Source of the DNA: Leptospiraceae bacterium
Lineage (GTDB): Bacteria > Spirochaetota > Leptospiria > Leptospirales > Leptonemataceae
Length of the DNA: 64,000 bases
Direction: 5' to 3'
Assembly (NCBI GenBank): GCA_025059995.1
Contig: JANXCF010000007.1
Span: 37,994-101,993, forward strand
Below, one piece after another: positions 25,875-34,281 of the stretch. The notes beneath the pieces were generated by a model. That model was not told the origin of the DNA, searched no databases, and saw only the letters and a program-made list of their open reading frames with translations. The first letter of the stretch is position 1. Every line of letters starts with the position of its first letter. Both the position numbers and the translations under genes were made by a program.

Positions 25875-26546
25875 ATGGCACATCATGAGCATGAAGAAAA
25901 AAACTTGCAATGGTATGAAAAGTTAAGTCATAAAGTAGAAGATAAAATGGTATTGTTGGTTTGGATTTTCGTTTTTGCCCTAATAGGTGGCTTGGTTGAA
26001 ATTCCTCCATTCTTCTTAATGGGAGAAGTAAAAGGACCTGTCAATATCACGCCTTACAATGCATTAGAATTAGCAGGTAGAAATGTCTATCAAGAAGAAG
26101 GTTGTTTTTACTGCCACACTCAGATGATTCGACCCTTTAAGTGGGAAACCGATCGGTGGGATCGAAACCGAGAATACGGACCTGAACCCTATTCTAAAGC
26201 TTACGAATACGTATACGAACGACCTTTCTTGTGGGGTTCGAAAAGAACTGGTCCAGATCTGTGGCATGAATATAGTTTAAACAATAACCCCGAATGGCAC
26301 AAAGCACATCTGATTAATCCTCAAGAAACATCTCCTGGTTCAGTGATGCCACAATATCCACATTTATTTGAAACGCCTGTTAACATAGAAGAAACAGTGG
26401 CAAGTATGAAAGCTCTAAAAGCCCTTGGTGTACCATACACAGATGAGGAAATTCAAAAAGCTCCTGAGATGCTACAGGGAAAAACGAAAGGAGATGCTTT
26501 AGTTGCATATCTCTTGAAGTTAGGAAGAGATACAATACAAAAATAA
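25875..26546 (+). CDS. ccoO: cbb3-type cytochrome c oxidase mono-heme subunit II
   Basis: This 223-residue membrane-anchored cytochrome c passes electrons to CcoN. One N-terminal helix (MVLLVWIFVFALIGGLVEI) anchors it. The heme c site is C77-F-Y-C80-H81 in EGCFYCHTQMIRP, and the axial methionine is in SVMPQYPHLF. Length and motifs match CcoO. AAAGGAGG sits 9 nt before the ATG. It is followed by ccoQ after 4 bp. Confidence 0.95.
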   Translation: MAHHEHEEKNLQWYEKLSHKVEDKMVLLVWIFVFALIGGLVEIPPFFLMGEVKGPVNITPYNALELAGRNVYQEEGCFYCHTQMIRPFKWETDRWDRNREYGPEPYSKAYEYVYERPFLWGSKRTGPDLWHEYSLNNNPEWHKAHLINPQETSPGSVMPQYPHLFETPVNIEETVASMKALKALGVPYTDEEIQKAPEMLQGKTKGDALVAYLLKLGRDTIQK

Positions 26547-26550
26547 TCAT

Positions 26551-26700
26551 ATGGAAAACATCGATTGGGTCGGAATTTACAAAGGTTTAAGGCTCCCAAT
26601 TTTGGGGGTCTTATTCTTGGTGATTGTCTGGTATATTTTTCGTCCTTCAAAGAAAAAAGACTTTGAGGATGTCAAATATACTGCTATTGATGATGATTAA
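26551..26700 (+). CDS. ccoQ: cbb3 oxidase small subunit CcoQ
   Basis: A 49-residue protein with one transmembrane helix (LPILGVLFLVIVWYIFRPSK) and an acidic tail ending YTAIDDD. Size, the YIFRPSKK end of the helix and the position between ccoO and ccoP identify CcoQ, which stabilises the oxidase complex. There is no strong ribosome binding site; the ATG at 26551 follows the ccoO stop by 4 bp, so coupling is likely. Confidence 0.85.
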   Translation: MENIDWVGIYKGLRLPILGVLFLVIVWYIFRPSKKKDFEDVKYTAIDDD

Positions 26701-26739
26701 CATTATCGCTATAATACTTTAAATTAAAAGGAGGTTTTT

Positions 26740-27288
26740 ATGTTCAACGAATATCGAGACGATGATTATGAAGTCACTGATAAAACAGGTTGGTTACCTG
26801 TTTGGTGGATGATGATTTTGTATGGAACCGTGGCATTTTCGATTGTCTATATTATATACATGCACGGAATTGCAGGATGGTCTCAAGAACAACAATATGA
26901 AGAGGAAGTAGCATTGTACAAAAAGCTCCATCCTGAAGTTGTAGCTCAACTCAATGATGATGGTTCTAACCCATTAAGAGGTGACTCAAAAGCAATAGCA
27001 GAAGGTGAGAAAATTTATCAACAATACTGTGCAGCATGTCACAAACCTGATCTATCTGGCATTGTGGGACCTAATCTAAAAGATAATCAATGGCTTCATG
27101 CTGAGAATGGCGTAATGACAGACAAAATTGTGTATAATTTGATTATGGAAGGAATTTCAGAAAATCAAATCAAACAAAACCCACCAAAAGGTCCTATGCC
27201 TGCCCATAAAAATAGCTTAGGTTCTGCAAAAATCCTACAAGTGATGGCTTTTTTAGCAGCTCAAAACCCATCATTACAACCTAAATAA
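26740..27288 (+). CDS. ccoP: cbb3 oxidase cytochrome c subunit, single-heme CcoP
   Basis: The 182-residue product has the CcoP N-terminal helix (WLPVWWMMILYGTVAFSIVYIIY) followed by one cytochrome c domain with C97-A-A-C100-H101 and an axial methionine in KGPMPAH. Normal CcoP is about 300 residues with two heme c domains; only one is present here, so the second was lost or never gained. A strong AAAGGAGG precedes the start. It ends the ccoNOQP group and is followed by a terminator. Confidence 0.88.
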   Translation: MFNEYRDDDYEVTDKTGWLPVWWMMILYGTVAFSIVYIIYMHGIAGWSQEQQYEEEVALYKKLHPEVVAQLNDDGSNPLRGDSKAIAEGEKIYQQYCAACHKPDLSGIVGPNLKDNQWLHAENGVMTDKIVYNLIMEGISENQIKQNPPKGPMPAHKNSLGSAKILQVMAFLAAQNPSLQPK

Positions 27289-27302
27289 AAAAATTTTACA
27301 AT

Positions 27303-27336
27303 ATCGAGGCAATTATATAGCCTCGATTTTTTTTTG
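27303..27336 (+). terminator. Rho-independent terminator after ccoP
   Basis: ATCGAGGC (27303-27310) and GCCTCGAT (27320-27327) make a perfect 8-bp stem with a 9-nt loop, followed by a run of nine T. It separates the structural ccoNOQP genes from the maturation genes that follow. Confidence 0.9.
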
Positions 27337-27389
27337 TTTTTATATGGATAATAGAGAACGAAATCGGAAAATAAATAAGGAGTTAAGAA

Positions 27390-28721
27390 ATGGTAATAGC
27401 GAGACCCATTAATGGAAGACACAGAAAAATTAAAGACAAGATAAAGATAGTCCTTTTTGCTATTTTTTTTATCCTTCCGTTTATAAGAATTGACGGAATA
27501 CCATTAATTTTATTGGATATACCAGCTAGAAAATTTTATGTTTTTGGTTTTATTATATGGCCTCAAGAAATGTATTTTTTGCACATTATACTTTTGTTTT
27601 TAGGTTTTAGTTTATTCTTTTGGACTGCATTAGCAGGAAGGCTTTGGTGTGGATATGCATGCCCTCAGACTTTATTTACAGAAGTTTATGATAGTGTCGC
27701 AAGGAGGATCATAGGTGATAGATTTGGTAAACCATCGATGAAGAAAACAGATTGGTTTATTGTGTATATTGTCTGGTTTATCATGTCAATAATTTTTAAT
27801 TTTGTTTTTTTAAGTTACTTTAAGCCATTTGAAGAAACCATCCATCAAGTCATAAATTTAGATTTTTTTGTACCTACCACATATTTCCCACAAAATTGGG
27901 TAATTTATATGGTTCTTGGGACCGGGACAGCTATGTTTAACATGGTGTATTTTAGAGAAAACTTGTGTAGATTAGTCTGTCCCTATGGAAGATTCCAAGT
28001 GGCTCTACTTGACAAACATTCACCTATAGTAACATACGATATCAAAAGAGGGGAACCAAGAAAACAACCCGGACAGAAGGTCGGACAACATAAGGGTGAT
28101 TGTATTGATTGTAAACTTTGTATTCTCGTTTGTCCAACCGGTATAGATATTAGAGAAGGATTACAAGTTGGATGTCTCCATTGTGGTTTATGTGTTGATG
28201 CATGTACGAATGTGATGGGAAGATTCAATAAGGAAACATTGATTTCCTATAAGACGATTGATCAAGTAGAAAATCCTAACAGTAAAGTAAAATACTTACG
28301 AACAAGAACAGTGGTTTATGGAACTATATTGATAGTCTTATTGACAGCATTCATATATCTATTAGCAACAAGGGTTCCAATTTACACATCAGCATTAAGG
28401 GATAAAGAAATATCAAATATCTACATTCCTGGGATTGGTTGGAGAAATGGTTATGAAATCCATATAGGAAATTTGTCTTTTGATCCACTAGATGTAGAAA
28501 TTGATGTTGTGAGTGATTATAACTTTATAGTGTTGAGTGGTGCTAAAGAATTGCAAATCAAACCAGAGGGATACGAAAAAATTAGATATATCATAGAATA
28601 TTCTGAGAATCAGAAAAAGCCCAATGTTTCGTCAGTTCCATTAACTTTTGTAATCAAAGATAAGAATCATCCAAAACACGTGAAAAAAGTAAAAACATAT
28701 TTTACATTTCCTATAAACTAA
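27390..28721 (+). CDS. ccoG: cbb3 oxidase maturation protein CcoG (FixG/RdxA)
   Basis: The 443-residue membrane ferredoxin is needed for copper delivery to cbb3 oxidase, probably by reducing Cu(II). The N-terminal membrane part carries CGYACPQTLFTEVYD and the later CRLVCPYGRFQ. Two [4Fe-4S] sites are CIDCKLCILVCPTG and CLHCGLCVDAC. A C-terminal Ig-like domain follows. AAGGAG precedes the start. Arginine is coded almost only by AGA/AGG and the sequence is very AT-rich, unlike genes such as fliD in this window. Confidence 0.95.
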   Translation: MVIARPINGRHRKIKDKIKIVLFAIFFILPFIRIDGIPLILLDIPARKFYVFGFIIWPQEMYFLHIILLFLGFSLFFWTALAGRLWCGYACPQTLFTEVYDSVARRIIGDRFGKPSMKKTDWFIVYIVWFIMSIIFNFVFLSYFKPFEETIHQVINLDFFVPTTYFPQNWVIYMVLGTGTAMFNMVYFRENLCRLVCPYGRFQVALLDKHSPIVTYDIKRGEPRKQPGQKVGQHKGDCIDCKLCILVCPTGIDIREGLQVGCLHCGLCVDACTNVMGRFNKETLISYKTIDQVENPNSKVKYLRTRTVVYGTILIVLLTAFIYLLATRVPIYTSALRDKEISNIYIPGIGWRNGYEIHIGNLSFDPLDVEIDVVSDYNFIVLSGAKELQIKPEGYEKIRYIIEYSENQKKPNVSSVPLTFVIKDKNHPKHVKKVKTYFTFPIN

Positions 28722-28725
28722 AAAA

Positions 28726-29292
28726 ATGGGGAAATTAATAGTCAATAGGAAAATGATGATGAAGCAACCTTTACACCCCTCTGTAAAAAGAATATTCTAT
28801 TTGGTTTTTTTTATTTTCATTATTTTTTTTAGTGCTATTGGAATAACAATCTACATAGCTCAAAAGAATTACGAACCTATTATTGATGCAAGGTATTACG
28901 AGAAAGGATTAAATTACGTTGATAGAAACAAAGAATTTCAAAAGGCAAAAGAAAAAAAATGGGAAGCAAATGTTAACATTTGGGATAAGAACGTTATAAA
29001 GAGAGAATTTCCTCTGATAATCGAAATCAAAAACCAAGATAAAAAAGTTATCAATGACTTTTTTTCTGATAAAGAGAGAAAAGTAATAATATTAAAAATT
29101 TCTTTACCTGCTACCATAAAACAAACATTTAATGTGGAAATTTTAGAGAAAGACTTTATATTGGCAAATGATACGATAAGAACAGAAAAGGTAATAACAA
29201 TACCAAAAGCAGGTTTTTGGGAATTTAGTTTAGAAATTAGACCAGAAAAAGATGCTGCAATTTATATGAATAAAAAATTTCAGGTGGAATAA
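28726..29292 (+). CDS. ccoH: FixH/CcoH-like oxidase assembly protein
   Basis: This 188-residue protein has one N-terminal transmembrane helix (FYLVFFIFIIFFSAIGITIYIA), then YEPIIDARYYEKGLNY, the sequence typical of FixH, and a beta-sandwich tail. FixH/CcoH assists assembly of cbb3 oxidase. It starts 4 bp after ccoG and ends 1 bp before ccoS, so the genes form one operon. It shares the AT-rich, AGA-rich codon use. Confidence 0.85.
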   Translation: MGKLIVNRKMMMKQPLHPSVKRIFYLVFFIFIIFFSAIGITIYIAQKNYEPIIDARYYEKGLNYVDRNKEFQKAKEKKWEANVNIWDKNVIKREFPLIIEIKNQDKKVINDFFSDKERKVIILKISLPATIKQTFNVEILEKDFILANDTIRTEKVITIPKAGFWEFSLEIRPEKDAAIYMNKKFQVE

Positions 29293-29293
29293 C

Positions 29294-29464
29294 ATGGAAG
29301 CATTATATATTACCATACCATTAGCAGCAATACTGGCTTTAATCTTTTTGGGATTGTTTTTTTGGTCTGTGAAAACTAAACAATATGATGATACTGAATA
29401 TATTGCTCATAAAATGATCTTGGATGATGATGATGATTATGATAAAACCATAAAGAAGTTGTAA
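29294..29464 (+). CDS. ccoS: cbb3 oxidase assembly protein CcoS
   Basis: The 56-residue protein has one transmembrane helix (TIPLAAILALIFLGLFFWSV) followed by a polar tail with KTKQYDDTEYIA and five aspartates. This matches CcoS, which is required to insert heme and copper into CcoN. It lies between ccoH and a 63-residue unknown gene, ahead of ccoI. Confidence 0.88.
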   Translation: MEALYITIPLAAILALIFLGLFFWSVKTKQYDDTEYIAHKMILDDDDDYDKTIKKL

Positions 29465-29470
29465 GAGTTT

Positions 29471-29662
29471 ATGGAAATTTCAATCCAATACCAAAACGAT
29501 AAAAGAGCAAAACTATATTTAATAGAAGGTGGTAAACTCAAAAAAGAAGCAAAAAAGAAAAAACTGCTGAAGTTTTTATATAAGCTTATTTTGTATATTA
29601 TATTTGTTTCAATAGTTTCGTTTGTTGTCTATCGATATATTCAACTTGTTAGACCATCATGA
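29471..29662 (+). CDS. Small single-helix membrane protein in the cbb3 assembly operon
   Basis: The 63-residue product has a very basic middle (KLKKEAKKKKLLK) and one C-terminal transmembrane helix (ILYIIFVSIVSFVVYRYI). It is not a known Cco subunit. It starts 6 bp after ccoS, and its end overlaps the ccoI start by 4 bp, so it is translated with the copper ATPase. A role in oxidase assembly is inferred from position only. Confidence 0.6.
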   Translation: MEISIQYQNDKRAKLYLIEGGKLKKEAKKKKLLKFLYKLILYIIFVSIVSFVVYRYIQLVRPS

Positions 29663-32256
29663 GTATTCGATGTTATCATTGTGGTGATGTAGTAACTAAT
29701 CATGAACATATAATCAAGAACGAACAAGAAACCTTATATTTTTGTTGTAATGGATGTAAACAAGCTTACTTATTCATTAACAGTATAGGCTATGGTTCCT
29801 ATTATCTGAAGAGAGAAGATTATGCTGAAAAACCTAAAGAAAATGTCGAATTTAGTATTTTTGAATTTATAGAAAAACAGCTCCCCGAAAAAAGTCTTCA
29901 AGATACATCATACCAAATAACTAAATTTAAAGAAAGTAATTTTTATATCAAAGGTTTACACTGTGCTTCTTGTGTTTGGATTAATGAAAAAGTGGTTTCT
30001 TCCTTGGATGGAGTATTAGAGGTAAATGTTTCTTACTCAGCCAATCGAATTTACTTAAAGTGGGATCCTACAAGAATTTCTCTAAAAGATATTGTAAAAA
30101 ATATATATAAAATCGGTTATGAAGTAATTCCCATCGATGAAAAATTAGAACAACCCCAGAAATGGAAAAGTGATAAGCTCCTCAAGAAGATGGCAGTTGC
30201 AGGTTTCTTTACTGGAAATAACATGCTTATTAGTGCAGCTCTTTATGCGGGATATTTTGATTATATTGATCCCTTCATGAAGCAATTTTTACATTATATA
30301 AGTTTTTTCTTTGCTACACCTGTTTTTTTTTATAGTGCTACCGAATTTTTTCGCTCAGCCTTTTATTCTTTGAAGCACAGAATCTTAGGAATGGATATTT
30401 TGACAAGTGCAGGTATAACTCTCGCTTATGTTTATAGTATTTACATAACTTTCACCCATCAAGTTGATAAAGAAGTATTTTTTGATGCTATTTGTTTTGT
30501 TGTATTTGCAATTTTGACAGGTAGGTTTATAGAAAGTCGACTCAAACTAAGGACCTATCATCATACTTCTAATTTAGTTTCGTTGCTTCCTTCAATTGTA
30601 AGAAAGTTGAAAAATTATCATTATATTCAAATCGTTGGTAATACATTTTTCTTAAATTCAGAACAAATTGACATCAAAGAAAATGATTTTGAATTCACAA
30701 ATATTGATTTGGTAGAAAAAAACGACGTTATTCTTGTCTATCCGAATGAAATCGTTCCTTTGGACTCTAGACTTTTAAACGAGAGTGCAGAAGTAGAAGA
30801 AGCTTCTCTGACGGGGGAATTCAAACCCATATTGAAAGTTCAAGATCAGTTCATTATTTCAGGCTCAAAAAATATCTCACCATCAATTCTTTTTCTTCAA
30901 GTGATCAATACCAAAAAAGAAAGCACAATTTCCAAAATCCTCCAAATGGCAGAAGATAGTATCAAAGATAAGTCTCGGGCAGAGAGCTTAGCCGAGAGAG
31001 CTTCGGCCATTTTTATTGGTTTTGTTTTGATCTTGTCTGGAATTGTTTTTACTTTTTGGTATTTCTATAGAAATGACCTACCGAATGCGATTTTGATCAC
31101 TTTATCAACATTGATCGTTGCTTGTCCTTGTGCTCTGAGTCTTTCTATTCCTACCGCTGTGTTGGCGGGAGTTCAAAAACTTTTTTCTTGGGGTTGTTTA
31201 GTGAAAAATTCAACTTCTCTCGAATTGTTAGGAACAGCGAAGATCGTTGCCTTTGACAAAACAGGAACACTCACATATGGAAATTTTTCGTTTGAGTCCA
31301 TTTTAAGTTTTATTCCTGAAAAAGATTTATATGAAATCATCAAGGTTATCAATCAGTATCAAAAAATGATTCTTCTCCAACATCCCATCACCACTTCTTT
31401 TATACATTTAGAAAAAAACTGGTCATCTCTTAAATTACAATTATTAAAAAATCCTTATGAGAATCAAGACTTAGACATTCAGAGTTTGGATAAAGAAAAG
31501 TATGAAATTCAGTATGTCTCAGGATCTGGGATAAAATTATCGAATTCCAAGTTTTGCCTTTATTTGGGATCAAGAAAATGGTTTTTTGAGAATGAATTTT
31601 TGATAGAAGATGAATGGGATTTTCAAGAAGGAGTAGTGGAGGTATTTTTAGGTTTTGAAAGAAAACTCAAAAACGAAAAAAATGTTTTAGCAATTTTTCT
31701 ATTACGAGATACAATAAAAGAAAACGCGAAGGAATTGATCTTTGAAATAAACAAAAACTTCAAAACAGTCTTACTAACAGGAGACAACGAAAAAAACGCC
31801 CGTTGGGTATCTCAACAAATTGGGATTCATGAGGTCCATCATTCCTTAAAACCAGAAGAGAAAGCAAAAATCATCAAAGAATTACAAAAGAATGCAAAGG
31901 TCTTGATGATAGGTGATGGAATTAATGATACTATCGCATTAAAACAAGCTGATTTGGGGATATCTTTTGTTGATGCCAGCAAATTAGCTCTATATTCTTC
32001 CGAAATTTTGCTTCTCAATCCAAATTTACTTGTGATTAAAAACATGATTGATCTTTCACGTTATACTTTAAGAAAGATGAAACAAAATCTATTTCTTTCG
32101 TTCCTTTATAATACTTTACTACTTCCTTTAGCAATGATAGGTTTTATCAACCCTTTTGTGGGTTCTGTTTTTATGTCTTTGAGTTCCATCACAGTCGTTG
32201 CTAATTCTCTTACAATTCTGAAGTTCCAACCTAAAAACTTAACTTACTTAAGATAG
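29659..32256 (+). CDS. ccoI: Copper-transporting P1B-type ATPase for cbb3 assembly (CcoI/FixI)
   Basis: This 865-residue pump exports Cu(I) for loading into cbb3 oxidase. The N-terminus has a FixI-type cysteine-rich motif (CYHC, then CCNGC at residues 29-33), next a heavy-metal domain with C102-A-S-C105 (GLHCASCVW), then the membrane copper site ACPCALS. The TGE loop (SLTGEFKP), the phosphorylated aspartate in DKTGTLT and GDGINDTIAL are all present. It is the last gene of the ccoGHS operon and overlaps the convergent mutase gene by 9 bp. Confidence 0.93.
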   Translation: MSIRCYHCGDVVTNHEHIIKNEQETLYFCCNGCKQAYLFINSIGYGSYYLKREDYAEKPKENVEFSIFEFIEKQLPEKSLQDTSYQITKFKESNFYIKGLHCASCVWINEKVVSSLDGVLEVNVSYSANRIYLKWDPTRISLKDIVKNIYKIGYEVIPIDEKLEQPQKWKSDKLLKKMAVAGFFTGNNMLISAALYAGYFDYIDPFMKQFLHYISFFFATPVFFYSATEFFRSAFYSLKHRILGMDILTSAGITLAYVYSIYITFTHQVDKEVFFDAICFVVFAILTGRFIESRLKLRTYHHTSNLVSLLPSIVRKLKNYHYIQIVGNTFFLNSEQIDIKENDFEFTNIDLVEKNDVILVYPNEIVPLDSRLLNESAEVEEASLTGEFKPILKVQDQFIISGSKNISPSILFLQVINTKKESTISKILQMAEDSIKDKSRAESLAERASAIFIGFVLILSGIVFTFWYFYRNDLPNAILITLSTLIVACPCALSLSIPTAVLAGVQKLFSWGCLVKNSTSLELLGTAKIVAFDKTGTLTYGNFSFESILSFIPEKDLYEIIKVINQYQKMILLQHPITTSFIHLEKNWSSLKLQLLKNPYENQDLDIQSLDKEKYEIQYVSGSGIKLSNSKFCLYLGSRKWFFENEFLIEDEWDFQEGVVEVFLGFERKLKNEKNVLAIFLLRDTIKENAKELIFEINKNFKTVLLTGDNEKNARWVSQQIGIHEVHHSLKPEEKAKIIKELQKNAKVLMIGDGINDTIALKQADLGISFVDASKLALYSSEILLLNPNLLVIKNMIDLSRYTLRKMKQNLFLSFLYNTLLLPLAMIGFINPFVGSVFMSLSSITVVANSLTILKFQPKNLTYLR

Positions 32257-34011
32257 CCCAGAAATAGCTAAAAAATACCCCATGATGGTATTTATTTCTT
32301 TTTCTAATTCTTCTTTTCGTATTTTGAGTTCTTCTATGCTTTGCGGATGTTCCTTTGAGCGAAGACTAATGTAGATTTTTACTTTAGGTTCAGTTCCTGA
32401 AGGCCGAATTGTCAAAAGCCCTTCTGGTTCAAGTTCGAATTGGATTACATCAGATTTAGGAAGGATTTTAAAGTATTCAGGATCAGGTTTTTGATTGATC
32501 CATTGGTATTTATAATCATAGACTTTGATGATTTTACGATCATCTAAGGTTTTTCCTATAAGGGGGGTTGAACGTAATTTTTCAATGATTTGATTCATCT
32601 TTTGTAAGCCATCCAATCCTTTCATCGCTACAGATTTGAGGTCTTCTAAATAAAGACCATACTTTAAATAGATTTCGTCCAAATAAGACAAAAGATTTCC
32701 CTTCTCGATTGCAGCCATCGTTAATAGCAAAGTCGATGACAAAGAGTCTTTGTCTCGAACAAAATCAATGGGTAAATATCCATAGGACTCTTCACTTCCA
32801 AATAAATATACATCTGTTTTGGGATTGTAGATGTATTTTCCTTCTTCGATCCAACGCATTTGCTCTGCAATGTATTTAAATCCAGTGAGTAAATCGATTA
32901 TGTGTAAATTGTTCTTTTTCGCAATTTCTTTTTGTAAGTTTGTCGTAACGATTGTCTTATAGACAAAGTAACGTTTGTCATTATGTCTTTTTATTTTTTC
33001 TGCTAAGTATGCCAAAAGAATGCTTCCTATTTGATTTCCAGTAAGGAGAACGTAATTTCCATGGGAGTCTCGAATACCTGTTCCCATGCGATCTGCATCA
33101 GGGTCTGTTGCTACAAAAAGGTCTGCTTTTACTTTTTGAGCTACTTCTTTGCATAAAGTTAGAGCTTCGGGTTCTTCGGGGTTCGGGTATTTGACTGTGG
33201 GAAACTCTCCGTTGGGCTCCATTTGCTCATTGACGGGTATCACCTCAACTCCGTATTTTTCTAAGAGCTCTGGAAGCCACTTGCCTGATGTCCCATGTAG
33301 TGGCGAAAAAACTACCTTGATGGGTTTTTCTGCTTTTTTGACAAAAAAAATCGAATCAAATTCGCCATAATACATTTTTTTTATATCATCACCAATGTAT
33401 TTTACCATTTCTTTGAATTTTGGGTCCTCTGAGTCAAGAAAAGGGATGTTCCAGTCAGGAATGGCATCGATTTCTTTTTCTATTTTTGTTTGGGTTTCTC
33501 CTACGATTTGGGAACCATCATCCTGATATACTTTGTAGCCATTATATTCAGGGGGATTATGACTTGCTGTGATAACTACTCCTCCACTTGCTTTTAGCTT
33601 ACGAATGGCATAGGATAAAATGGGTGTTGGAGCTACTTGATCAAAAAGATAAACTTTGATGTTTTTATTAGCGAAAATTCCAGCTGTGATCTTAGCAAAA
33701 TCAAAACTCTTTCGACGAGAATCATAAGCAATCACAACTGAAGGTTGTTTAAATTCTTTCAAAAGATAATTCGCAAAACCTAATGTAGTTTTTCCAACAG
33801 TATATTCATTCATTCTTCCAGGTCCCAAGCCAATCACACCTCGAAGCCCACCTGTTCCAAACTTAAGTTCAGTCATGAAGGCAAAGACATCATCCGAACG
33901 ATCTCCCTGAAGATAACGATGAAAGATTTTGGCTGCTTCTTCTCTGATTTCCAAAGGAAAATTAGGTCCGCACCAATCCAAAATCCGTTTTTTGATTTCA
34001 ACATCCTGCAT
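32248..34011 (-). CDS. Phosphoglucomutase/phosphomannomutase
   Basis: The 587-residue enzyme interconverts hexose 1- and 6-phosphates. S150 in TASHNPPEYNGYK is the phosphoserine. The Mg-binding loop is ATDPDADRMG, the sugar-binding loop FGSEESYGYLP, and the phosphate-binding loop RPSGTEPKVKIY. At this length it belongs to the PGM2-like group rather than the shorter ManB group, so glucose-1-phosphate or ribose/deoxyribose phosphate substrates are possible. It is apparently monocistronic. Confidence 0.93.
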   Translation of the reverse strand: MQDVEIKKRILDWCGPNFPLEIREEAAKIFHRYLQGDRSDDVFAFMTELKFGTGGLRGVIGLGPGRMNEYTVGKTTLGFANYLLKEFKQPSVVIAYDSRRKSFDFAKITAGIFANKNIKVYLFDQVAPTPILSYAIRKLKASGGVVITASHNPPEYNGYKVYQDDGSQIVGETQTKIEKEIDAIPDWNIPFLDSEDPKFKEMVKYIGDDIKKMYYGEFDSIFFVKKAEKPIKVVFSPLHGTSGKWLPELLEKYGVEVIPVNEQMEPNGEFPTVKYPNPEEPEALTLCKEVAQKVKADLFVATDPDADRMGTGIRDSHGNYVLLTGNQIGSILLAYLAEKIKRHNDKRYFVYKTIVTTNLQKEIAKKNNLHIIDLLTGFKYIAEQMRWIEEGKYIYNPKTDVYLFGSEESYGYLPIDFVRDKDSLSSTLLLTMAAIEKGNLLSYLDEIYLKYGLYLEDLKSVAMKGLDGLQKMNQIIEKLRSTPLIGKTLDDRKIIKVYDYKYQWINQKPDPEYFKILPKSDVIQFELEPEGLLTIRPSGTEPKVKIYISLRSKEHPQSIEELKIRKEELEKEINTIMGYFLAISGLS

Positions 34012-34281
34012 GAAGATATCGTTCTAAAATTCTTTTACAAGTCAAGATTAAATTTATCAAATTAAGTTTAAAGCTTAGAACGAAAATTAATTCAAAACTC
34101 ACAAAACCCGAAAGAATAAATATTTACTCACATCAACAAGCTCAAACATTTCTCAGTTAGAAGTATTACCTCAAAGCGAAAGAACTCTTACTTGGATTTT
34201 TTTCGAAATCATGATTTTTTCGCTCGATTCATCCCTAAAAACATTTTCTTATCTTGGCAAAAAATAAAAAATGGAATCTAA
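34012..34281. other. Divergent intergenic region between mutase and purM
   Basis: These 270 bp hold no credible gene. TCGTTCTAA (34019-34027) and TTAGAACGA (34075-34083) form a perfect 9-bp inverted repeat with a 47-bp spacer next to the mutase start. AAATCATGATTT (34206-34217) is a 12-bp palindrome upstream of purM. Either may be a regulatory site; I cannot assign a regulator. Confidence 0.35.
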
